From Dyella japonica A8 (GTDB lineage Bacteria > Pseudomonadota > Gammaproteobacteria > Xanthomonadales > Rhodanobacteraceae): DNA of 64,000 nt. Both the position numbers and the translations under genes were made by a program. A model generated the notes under the pieces. It was not told the origin of the DNA and made no database searches. It saw only the letters and a program-made list of their open reading frames with translations. The stretch spans positions 4,763,501 through 4,827,500 of the forward strand of contig NZ_CP008884.1 of NCBI RefSeq assembly GCF_000725385.1, written 5' to 3'. Of this stretch, positions 52,938 through 64,000 are shown piece after piece. The first letter of the stretch is position 1. Each line of letters starts with the position of its first letter.

Positions 52938-54056
52938 CTATTTGTGGATTTTGCGGTTCGCGTAGATCGACATCAGCACGCCGAAGCCAGTCAGCAGCGA
53001 CACCGCCGACGTGCCGCCATAGCTGATCAACGGCATCGGCACGCCTACCACCGGCAACATGCCCGCCACCATGCCGCCGTTGACGAACACGTAGACGAAG
53101 AAGCTCATGCCGATGGCGCCGGCCAGCAGGCGCGAATAGGTATCGCGCGCTTCCATGGCGATCCACAGACAGCGGCCGATGATGAAGGCATAGAGCAGCA
53201 TCACGCCGATCACGCCGACCAACCCGAACTCTTCGGAAAACACGGCGAAGATGAAGTCGGTGGTGTGCTCGGGCAGGAAATCCAGGCGCGACTGCGTGCC
53301 GTGCTGCCAGCCCTTGCCGAACAGGCCACCGGAACCCACGGCGATCTGCGACTGGATGATGTGCCAGCCATTGCCCAGCGGGTCGGATTCCGGATCCAGC
53401 AAGGTGCGCACGCGATTGCGCTGGTATTCGTGCAGGAAATGCCAGGCCACCGGGATCATGGCGCCCACGGCGGCCAACAGGCTGCCGATCTTCCACCAGC
53501 GCATGCCGGACAGGAACAGCGCGAAGGCGCCTGCCGCCGATACCAGCAAGGCCGTGCCCAGGTCAGGCTGTTCCGCGATGAGGCCGGCCGGGATGCCGAT
53601 GAGGATGCCTACCGCGATGATGTCCTTCCAGCTCGGCGGCAATTGGCGCGGATGCAGGTACCACGCCACCATCATCGGCATGGTGAGCTTGAGCAGCTCC
53701 GACGGCTGGAACGACATGACGCCCAGGTTCAGCCAGCGCTTGGAGCCGCTGCGGACCTCGCCGATGGCCGCCACCACCAGCAGGAGGAAAATGCTGGCCG
53801 CGTAAAGCCACGGCGTCCAGGTGCGCAGGGTCTGCGGCGGAATGCGCGAAATGAGCAGCACGAGCACGCCGCCCATCGCAAAGCGCGCGGCCTGCCCGCC
53901 GATCATGGCCATGTTGCCGCCGCTGGCGCTGTAGAGCGTCATCAGCCCCACACCGGCGAGGACCATCAGGCCGAGGGCCAGCGGGATATCGATGCGCGGC
54001 CGCTTCGCCATGCGGCGCAGCAGTTGCATCAGGCGCGCCTGGAGCTCGTCGATCAT
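52938..54056 (-). CDS. rodA: Rod-shape peptidoglycan glycosyltransferase RodA
   Basis: 372 aa from ATG at 54056, overlapping the mrdA stop by 4 bp. SEDS protein with about 10 TM helices; SGSKRWLNLG, FQPSELLKL, AEQPDLGTALL and the C-terminal PLISYGGTSAV are family signatures. The catalytic Asp lies in QPDLG. Polymerises lipid II during elongation in complex with PBP2. Confidence 0.97.
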   Translation of the reverse strand: MIDELQARLMQLLRRMAKRPRIDIPLALGLMVLAGVGLMTLYSASGGNMAMIGGQAARFAMGGVLVLLISRIPPQTLRTWTPWLYAASIFLLLVVAAIGEVRSGSKRWLNLGVMSFQPSELLKLTMPMMVAWYLHPRQLPPSWKDIIAVGILIGIPAGLIAEQPDLGTALLVSAAGAFALFLSGMRWWKIGSLLAAVGAMIPVAWHFLHEYQRNRVRTLLDPESDPLGNGWHIIQSQIAVGSGGLFGKGWQHGTQSRLDFLPEHTTDFIFAVFSEEFGLVGVIGVMLLYAFIIGRCLWIAMEARDTYSRLLAGAIGMSFFVYVFVNGGMVAGMLPVVGVPMPLISYGGTSAVSLLTGFGVLMSIYANRKIHK

Positions 54057-56068
54057 GGGTTGCCTCCATCCTCGGGCGGTGCGGCGCTGGCGCTGTCGGC
54101 CGGGACTGTTGGCATGGTGGACATGTCCGCTGGCGAGACGACGGGCGTGTCTTCGGGCACGTCCGGCGCGCTGGAGGGAGCCGCCGGCTCGCCTTCCGGG
54201 TTCTTCGGCGGCACGGGACCGCCGGTCGAGGCTAGCCATGCTTCCATCACCTTGCGCACGATGGGGCCGGCGTCCGACGCGCCCCACGCACCCGATTCCA
54301 GCATGGCGACAACGGCGATGCGGGGGGCCTCTGCAGGCGTGTAACCGATGAACCATGCGCGGTGGCGCGCGGCCAGATAGGCGGTGTTCTTGTTGGTGTC
54401 GTATTCGTTGCTACGCCGGGAGAAACGCTCCGCGGTACCGCTCTTGCCCGCCACAAGGTACGGAAAGCCGGTGAACTGCCCCTTGGCCGTACCGCCCACC
54501 TCATTGACCACGGCTAGCATGCCCTGATTCACCACATCCCAATCATGCGGCTTGCGGATCAGCGAAGGCCCGGCGGGCGTGTTGGGCAATGGCACCGGGC
54601 GCTCCTTCACGGCGGAGGTGGCCATTACCAGCCGTGGCGCATACGGCGTGCCGTGGCCGGCAAAGGTGGCCGTGGCATGGGCGAGCTGCAGCGCGGTGAC
54701 GTTCCAGTAACCCTGGCCGATGCCGGCGATCACGGTTTCGCCCTTGAACCAGGGGTATTTGCTGCGCGTGGCCTTCCACTCCGGCGACGGCAGAATGCCT
54801 TCGGCCTCACCCAGCAGGTCGATCCCCGTCTTCTTGCCGAAGCCCAGGCTACCCATCCAGTTGGCCAGCCGGTCGATGCCCATGTCGAGCGCGAGCTTGT
54901 AAAAGTACGTATTGGTGGAGAGCTGGATGGCTCGCACCATGTTCACCGTGCCGTTGCCGCCACGCACGTCGTCGCGATAGCAGCGCTGCTGGCCCGGGAT
55001 ACAGAATTCGCCCGTCGACAGCACGGTGTCCTCCGGACGGCGGATGCCCAGTTCCAGACCACCCAGCGCGAGGAACGGCTTCACCGTCGAACCCGGCGGA
55101 TACGCGCTCTTCAGCGCGCGGTTGAGCAACGGCTTGTCCTCGGCCGTCATGTAGCCCGTGTAGTCCGCCTTGCTGATGCCGTTGACGAACAGGTTGGGGT
55201 CGAAGCTCGGCACGCTGGCCATGGCCAGCACCTGGCCATTGCGCGGATCGATGGCCACCGCGGAGCCCGGCCGCCCCTGGAAGGCATCGGTGGCCGCCTT
55301 CTGCACCCGCATGTCGATGCTCAGGTAGAGGTTCTTGCCCGGCGTGGGCGCATGGGTTTCCAGCACGCGCTGCACGCGGCCGTCGGCATTCACTTCGACC
55401 AGCTCGTAGCCGGGCTCGCCGTGCAGCATGTCCTCGTACGAGCGCTCCAGACCGCTGCGACCGACGTGGCTGGTGCCCTTGTAGCGATCCTGGTCGAGGC
55501 GGTTCATGTCGTCCGCATCGATGCGCCCCACATAGCCCACCACGTGCGCGAACAGGGGGCCGTACGGGTAACGGCGGGTGAGATAGGGCACCACGTCCAC
55601 GCCCGGGAAACGCCAGCGGTTGATGGCGAACCGGTCGATCTCATCCTCGGTGAGGTGCAGCTTCAGCGGCACGCTGTCGAAACGGCGGTTCTGCTTGAGC
55701 TGCTTCCTGAAGGCCTCGAGGTCGCCGTCGTCCAGCGGCACGACCTCGCGGAGGGAGGACAGCATGCCCTGCATGTCCTTCACCTGCTCGGGCACCACTT
55801 CCAGACGGAACGCCGGCACGTTGTCGGCCAGCAACACGCCGTTGCGGTCGTAGATGAGGCCGCGCGCGGGCGGAATGGCGCGCGGCTTCATGCGGTTGTT
55901 CTCGGAGCGCAGGGCGAACTCGTCGTGGCGCCGCACCTGCAGGTACTGGTAACGCGCCACCAGCACGCCCAGGCCGATAAGGATCAGCGCAAAGCCCACG
56001 AAGGCGCGCACGCGGAACAGCGTGGCTTCGCCGCGGGCATCCTTGATGGCGCGTCGCCGCAGTGCCAT
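54053..56068 (-). CDS. mrdA: Penicillin-binding protein 2
   Basis: 671 aa from ATG at 56068. One TM (about 22-42), pedestal/dimerisation domain, then transpeptidase with Ser in YPPGSTVKP (about 322), STNTY (about 381) and KSGTAE (about 540). C-terminal Pro/Glu/Ala tail. Class B PBP that cross-links peptidoglycan laid by RodA. 4 bp after mreD. Confidence 0.96.
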   Translation of the reverse strand: MALRRRAIKDARGEATLFRVRAFVGFALILIGLGVLVARYQYLQVRRHDEFALRSENNRMKPRAIPPARGLIYDRNGVLLADNVPAFRLEVVPEQVKDMQGMLSSLREVVPLDDGDLEAFRKQLKQNRRFDSVPLKLHLTEDEIDRFAINRWRFPGVDVVPYLTRRYPYGPLFAHVVGYVGRIDADDMNRLDQDRYKGTSHVGRSGLERSYEDMLHGEPGYELVEVNADGRVQRVLETHAPTPGKNLYLSIDMRVQKAATDAFQGRPGSAVAIDPRNGQVLAMASVPSFDPNLFVNGISKADYTGYMTAEDKPLLNRALKSAYPPGSTVKPFLALGGLELGIRRPEDTVLSTGEFCIPGQQRCYRDDVRGGNGTVNMVRAIQLSTNTYFYKLALDMGIDRLANWMGSLGFGKKTGIDLLGEAEGILPSPEWKATRSKYPWFKGETVIAGIGQGYWNVTALQLAHATATFAGHGTPYAPRLVMATSAVKERPVPLPNTPAGPSLIRKPHDWDVVNQGMLAVVNEVGGTAKGQFTGFPYLVAGKSGTAERFSRRSNEYDTNKNTAYLAARHRAWFIGYTPAEAPRIAVVAMLESGAWGASDAGPIVRKVMEAWLASTGGPVPPKNPEGEPAAPSSAPDVPEDTPVVSPADMSTMPTVPADSASAAPPEDGGNP

Positions 56069-56072
56069 GGCG

Positions 56073-56558
56073 TTACTGGATGCGCAGGCGCATGCGCAGG
56101 TCGTCCATGAGCAGGAACAGGAACGGCCAAAGCGCGGCGCCGACGAACGGCGAGATCCACCACGTCGCCGACGGCAACGCATCGCCCGCGAACGTGCGCA
56201 CAATCAGCAGCAGCACGCGGTCATTCAACAACAGGGCCAGCACGGCCAGCGTCTGCTGCCACATCGGGAAGAAACGCAGGCGCGAACGGAAACGCAGGAC
56301 GATGAACACCATCGCGCACAGGCGCATGGCCTGTTCGCCGAGCAGCACGCCGTCCAGCAGGTCCGCGCACAGGCCCACGACGAAAGCCAGGCCCAGGGTG
56401 ACGCGGTCACCCGATTCCAGCGACCAATACAGCAGGAACAGGGCCGGCCAGTAGGGCTTGAAGGGCTGCAGCGGTGCCGGCAGCGGAATCAGCATGGACA
56501 GCACGGCGAACACCAGCGTGCCCACGAACCACAGCAGACTGACGCGAGGTTTGCTCAT
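56073..56558 (-). CDS. mreD: Rod shape-determining protein MreD
   Basis: 161 aa, five to six TM helices, starting MSKPRVSLLWFVGTLVFAV; GLCADLLDGVLLGEQAM is typical. Overlaps the mreC stop by 4 bp. Membrane partner in the elongasome. Confidence 0.94.
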   Translation of the reverse strand: MSKPRVSLLWFVGTLVFAVLSMLIPLPAPLQPFKPYWPALFLLYWSLESGDRVTLGLAFVVGLCADLLDGVLLGEQAMRLCAMVFIVLRFRSRLRFFPMWQQTLAVLALLLNDRVLLLIVRTFAGDALPSATWWISPFVGAALWPFLFLLMDDLRMRLRIQ

Positions 56559-57550
56559 GGCTGCACCGCCGGGTTCGTGGCGGCTGCGGCCGTGCCGGTG
56601 GCCGCCGCCGGGCTCGCCGGCGGCGCGGCGCTGCCCGCGGAGGCCGGCGCGGGGGCCAGGTCAGCGGGCGGACCCGCCGGCACGGCCGGCTCGGGCGGCC
56701 CCACTGGCTCGGCCAGATCGTGAATGATGAGTACGTTGTCGCTGCGATCCAGGTCAGCCGCAGGGCGCGCGCGCCCTTCCAGGAACATGCCCGACCCCGC
56801 CGGTTCCACGCTCTGGATCTCGCCCACGGGAAAGCCCGTCGGGAAGCGCCCGCCAAGGCCCGAGGTCAGCAACTTGTCGCCGGGATGAACATCGGCGGCC
56901 ATGGAGATATTGGGCAGGCTCAGCAGGTCACCCTCGCGCGTGCCATAGGCCACCGTGCGGAAGCCGGTGCGCTCGATCACCACCGGAATGGCGTGGTCGG
57001 GGTCGGTCACCAGCATCACCAGGGACGTACGGGGCATCACCTGCACCACCTGGCCCATCACGCCGTGGGCATCGATCACGACCTGCCCCAGCTTGACGCC
57101 ATCGTGCGAACCCAGATTGACCAGCAGGCGACGGTTGGACGTGCCCAGGTCCACATCGATGACGCGGGCCAGCTGCACGTTGAGATCAAGGCTGTGCTGG
57201 GTGTCGAGCAGCTGCTTCAGGCGCTCGTTCTGCTCGGCCACGGCTGCCATGCGGTTGAGCTTGGCGTTGGCCAGCAACAGATCCTCGCGCAGGCGCTGGT
57301 TCTGCTCGGTAAGCATCTTGCGATCGGAAAAGGCCACGCTGAGGGTGCGCATGCCGGTGGCCGGCAAGCTGGCGAGCCGGTACACGGGCTCGACCAGCAC
57401 CGACGTGGTGTAGCGCAGGCGCCAGATCCAGCCGTTGCGATGGTCGAGCACCATCAGCACCATGGCTAGCGCAAGATAGATAATGAGCCTGAGCGTACCG
57501 GCGACCGTGCCGGCAAACAGGGGCGAGGATTCCTCGCGCGCAAGCGCCAT
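56555..57550 (-). CDS. mreC: Rod shape-determining protein MreC
   Basis: 331 aa. TM helix about 20-40, coiled coil (about 75-115, LTEQNQRLREDLLLANAKLN), then two six-stranded beta barrels (about 115-270). An Ala/Pro-rich tail (about 280-331) is longer than in E. coli. Activates PBP2 in the elongasome. Starts 26 bp after mreB. Confidence 0.95.
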   Translation of the reverse strand: MALAREESSPLFAGTVAGTLRLIIYLALAMVLMVLDHRNGWIWRLRYTTSVLVEPVYRLASLPATGMRTLSVAFSDRKMLTEQNQRLREDLLLANAKLNRMAAVAEQNERLKQLLDTQHSLDLNVQLARVIDVDLGTSNRRLLVNLGSHDGVKLGQVVIDAHGVMGQVVQVMPRTSLVMLVTDPDHAIPVVIERTGFRTVAYGTREGDLLSLPNISMAADVHPGDKLLTSGLGGRFPTGFPVGEIQSVEPAGSGMFLEGRARPAADLDRSDNVLIIHDLAEPVGPPEPAVPAGPPADLAPAPASAGSAAPPASPAAATGTAAAATNPAVQP

Positions 57551-57576
57551 CGCTTAACCCACCCCTGTCGCTAGGT

Positions 57577-58647
<1,071 letters not shown>

Positions 58648-58882
58648 CTAAAAAGTAAGCGCGCCAGTCTAGTCAGCAAGTTCCCGGACCGCAAGGCCAA
58701 TCTCGTTAAGAAAGCCTTTAATTACGCTGTGATAGCCGGGTTTTGTGCGCCGCGCCGCAGCGGCCGGGATCGCAAGAAAGTCGCGATCGAGATCGGTTGC
58801 CGGTATGATCTGGAACTTTGAGCCAGGCTGGCGCAAGCGCTGCCCGGACTGCCACCCATCTGCCAGGGAATTTCCTCGCACC

Positions 58883-59818
58883 ATGTCTGCCGTCATCTGC
58901 GGATCGCTCGCCTACGACACCATCATGGTGTTCCAGGACCAGTTCAAGAACCACATCCTTCCGGACCAGGTCCATATCCTGAACGTGTCGTTCCTGGTGC
59001 CCCGCATGCGTCGCGAATTCGGTGGCTGCGCCGGCAACATTGCCTACAACCTCAAGCTGCTCGGCGGCGATCCGCTGCCGGTGGCCACGGTGGGCCAGGA
59101 TTTTGGCCCCTACCAGGCCCACATGCAGAAGTGCGGCATTCGCCTGGACTACGTGCGCGTGTTCGATGACCAGTTCACGCCGCAGTGCTTCATCACCACC
59201 GACCTGGACAACAACCAGATCACGGCCTTCCATCCGGGCGCCATGCTCAGTGCGCACACCAATCACGTGCGCGACATTCCGGAGATCAGCTTCGCCATCG
59301 TGGCGCCGGACAGCCGTGATGCGATGCTGCAGCACGTCGACGAGTTCGCGGCGCGCGGCGTGCCCTTCATCTTCGACCCGGGCCAGGCGATGCCGTTGTT
59401 CGACGGCGCCGAGTTCCGCTCGATGATCGAGAAGTCCACCTACGTCATCGTCAACGACTATGAGTCGCAGCTGCTGCAGCAGCGCACGGGCTGGACCGCG
59501 CAGGAAATCGCCTCGCGCGTGAAGGCCTACATCGTCACGCTGGGCCCGCGCGGTTCGCAGATCCACACCGAAGGTACGATGCATGAAATCCCGGCGGCAC
59601 GCGAACGCCAGGTGGTGGATCCGACCGGTTGCGGCGACGCTTACCGCGCCGGCCTGATCTTCGGCATCATGAAGGGCAAGGATTGGCCGACCGTCGGTCG
59701 CATGGCATCGCTGATGGGTGCGCTGAAAGTGGAGCACCCGGGCACGCAGAACCAGTACTTCGACTACGCGCAGTTCTCGGCGGAATTCAAAGAACAGTTC
59801 GGCTACTCGATCGACTGA
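58883..59818 (+). CDS. PfkB-family carbohydrate/adenosine kinase
   Basis: 311 aa from ATG at 58883. Substrate-binding GGCAGNIAYNLKLLGG near 38-53 and the PfkB signature DPTGCGDAYRAG (anion hole and catalytic Asp) near 250. It resembles proteins annotated as adenosine kinase in proteobacteria more than ribokinase, but the substrate is not proven. Divergent from mreB; ends at a hairpin. Confidence 0.88.
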   Translation: MSAVICGSLAYDTIMVFQDQFKNHILPDQVHILNVSFLVPRMRREFGGCAGNIAYNLKLLGGDPLPVATVGQDFGPYQAHMQKCGIRLDYVRVFDDQFTPQCFITTDLDNNQITAFHPGAMLSAHTNHVRDIPEISFAIVAPDSRDAMLQHVDEFAARGVPFIFDPGQAMPLFDGAEFRSMIEKSTYVIVNDYESQLLQQRTGWTAQEIASRVKAYIVTLGPRGSQIHTEGTMHEIPAARERQVVDPTGCGDAYRAGLIFGIMKGKDWPTVGRMASLMGALKVEHPGTQNQYFDYAQFSAEFKEQFGYSID

Positions 59819-59862
59819 AGATAGCCGTCCATACGGCAATTCGTCGGGCCTGACCGACACGA

Positions 59863-59886
59863 CAAGGCCTCCTTCACGGAGGCCTT
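59863..59886. terminator. Hairpin between convergent kinase and glpK
   Basis: AAGGCCTCC/GGAGGCCTT, 9-bp stem with 5-nt loop, then GTTCATTT. Could end the plus-strand kinase transcript and, reversed, glpK. Confidence 0.7.
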
Positions 59887-59893
59887 GTTCATT

Positions 59894-61474
<1,581 letters not shown>

Positions 61475-62038
61475 TCAGTGCGCAGCGGTCTTGTCGCCGG
61501 GCTGCATGATGCGATCGATGAAGGCCAGGGCGAGCGCCGACACGACGAACGCGAGGTGCAACAGCACCTGCCATTTGATGGTTTCGGCGTCGAGGGACGC
61601 CGCCTTGATGAAGGTGGCGAGCAGGTGGATCGACGAAATGCCGATGATGGCCATGGCGAGCTTCACCTTGAGCACCGTCGCGTTCACGTGCGACAACCAT
61701 TCCGGCTGGTCCGGATGACCATCCAGCTTCAGGCGCGACACGAAGGTTTCATAGCCGCCGACGATCACCATGACCAACAGGTTGGAGATCATCACCACGT
61801 CTATCAGGCCCAGCACGGTCAACATGATGGTCGTTTCCGCGCTGTCGGCTGTGCCCGCAGGCAGGTGGCCAAACAAGGTCGCGTCGACGAGATGCCAGAG
61901 TTCGCGCACGAACTGCACGACATAGATGGCCTGGGCAACGATGAGGCCCAGGTACAGCGGCAGCTGCAACCAGCGGGAAGAGAAAATCAGATAAGGAAGT
62001 GGACCAAGGCGGCTCTTTTGAGGAGTCGTCATACGCAT
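61475..62038 (-). CDS. YqhA/UPF0114 family membrane protein
   Basis: 187 aa; ATG at 62038 used, with other starts at 62041 (GTG) and 62032, none with a clear ribosome-binding site. Four TM helices; [44 protein letters not shown] and [21 protein letters not shown] are characteristic of TIGR00645/YqhA. Function unknown. A 16-bp palindrome lies 130 bp upstream. Confidence 0.88.
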   Translation of the reverse strand: MRMTTPQKSRLGPLPYLIFSSRWLQLPLYLGLIVAQAIYVVQFVRELWHLVDATLFGHLPAGTADSAETTIMLTVLGLIDVVMISNLLVMVIVGGYETFVSRLKLDGHPDQPEWLSHVNATVLKVKLAMAIIGISSIHLLATFIKAASLDAETIKWQVLLHLAFVVSALALAFIDRIMQPGDKTAAH

Positions 62039-62167
62039 CACGTTGTCGGAATTGGACTACGGATGATCGCAAATTCTTGCGCACATGAATATCGCGTTGC
62101 TCGCGGCCATTCATGCTGAAGTGGGCTGTACGCGCTGCCGGCGATTAGCAACCCGCCGCGCGCTCTG

Positions 62168-62183
62168 GTTTGGACGTCCAAAC
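62168..62183. promoter_or_regulatory. 16-bp palindrome GTTTGGACGTCCAAAC
   Basis: Perfect palindrome between the yqhA-like gene and the rRNA terminator. Shares the TTGGACGTCCAA core with 5500-5511. Candidate operator for the yqhA-like gene. Confidence 0.45.
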
Positions 62184-62212
62184 GCGCGCCGATTTTCGGA
62201 ACGCGCAAAGAC

Positions 62213-62240
62213 AAACGCCTTCCCGGATGGGAAGGCGTTT
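62213..62240 (-). terminator. rRNA operon terminator
   Basis: 12-bp perfect stem AAACGCCTTCCC/GGGAAGGCGTTT with a 4-nt loop; on the minus strand it is followed by GTCTTTG. It lies about 10 bp past the 5S 3' end. Confidence 0.85.
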
Positions 62241-62251
62241 GAGGGATAAAG

Positions 62252-62366
62252 CCCCTGGCGGTGACCTACTCTTGCATGAGGATTCACACTACCATCGGCG
62301 CAGCTGCGTTTCACTTCCGAGTTCGGGATGGGATCGGGTGGGACCACAGCGCTATAGCCGCCAGGG
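62252..62366 (-). rRNA. rrf: 5S ribosomal RNA
   Basis: About 115 nt. The terminal helix CCCTGGCGGC / GTCACCGCCAGGGG and the conserved CCCATCCCGAACTCGGAAGT loop are read on the minus strand. Ends are judged from the helix, plus or minus 2 nt. Follows 23S by about 120 bp. Confidence 0.95.
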
Positions 62367-62489
62367 AAAGGGTGGGAACAGCGCTTAGAGCGCCAGTTCC
62401 GCAGAGGGTGTAAACGAGTGACAAGCGATTTGGGTGAACCGATCGAGATGATTCGTTGAGACGAGTTGTCTCTAGCGAAGCGTCTTGGG

Positions 62490-64000
<1,511 letters not shown>

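Overview
The window is a high-GC gammaproteobacterial chromosome segment. It most resembles the Rhodanobacteraceae/Xanthomonadaceae (Dyella, Luteibacter or Rhodanobacter-like). The evidence is a split B12-dependent ribonucleotide reductase (nrdJa/nrdJb), the mreBCD-mrdA-rodA-mltB-rlpA-dacA-ybeD-lipB-lipA order, abundant REP-type intergenic repeats and the style of the proteins. This placement is inference; no 16S gene lies in the window. The right edge is the end of an rRNA operon (5S and the 3' half of 23S, minus strand).

Layout. 0-4.8 kb: the C-terminal part of a hybrid histidine kinase, a secreted LysM-FecR protein and a CHASE2 membrane sensor without an output domain. 4.8-10.4 kb: an OmpA-type lipoprotein, a small membrane protein, a chemoreceptor, a GFA-family protein, a secreted phosphodiesterase and RsgA. 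10.7-22.4 kb: small metabolic and regulatory genes, including a MerR regulator divergent from a methyltransferase, a TetR regulator divergent from a tautomerase with three regularly spaced operators, a SorAB-like sulfite dehydrogenase with a cytochrome b561, an SDR, GDSL and alpha/beta hydrolases, and a double CDGSH iron-sulfur protein.

22.4-32.1 kb is the accessory region. It holds a highly folded intergenic sequence ending in a terminator (candidate ncRNA), a membrane-anchored Mrr-like nuclease, a HigA-like orphan antitoxin, a PAAR-Tle1 type VI lipase effector followed by two duplicated DUF2931 immunity lipoproteins with orphan effector tails between and after them, unknown membrane and small proteins, and an A/T-rich AAA-type ATPase starting 2 nt after the nrdJb stop. 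Copies of a degenerate AGTGCACTCTGACCCC repeat are concentrated here.

32.1-45 kb: nrdJb, a histone H1-like lysine/alanine protein and nrdJa, with two NrdR-like boxes upstream; a DegQ-type protease; a PstS-like binding protein fused to LysM; a HAD phosphatase; M17 and M1 aminopeptidases; and a DUF4126 protein. Intergenic gaps are filled with several REP families.

45-59.8 kb (mostly minus strand): a cell-envelope cluster running mreB to mreC, mreD, mrdA, rodA, mltB, rlpA, dacA, ybeD, lipB, lipA and prc. It couples rod-shape synthesis and peptidoglycan trimming to lipoate synthesis and a periplasmic tail-specific protease. A PfkB-family kinase is divergent from mreB. 59.9-64 kb: glpK, a YqhA-type membrane protein, and the 5S and 23S rRNA genes.
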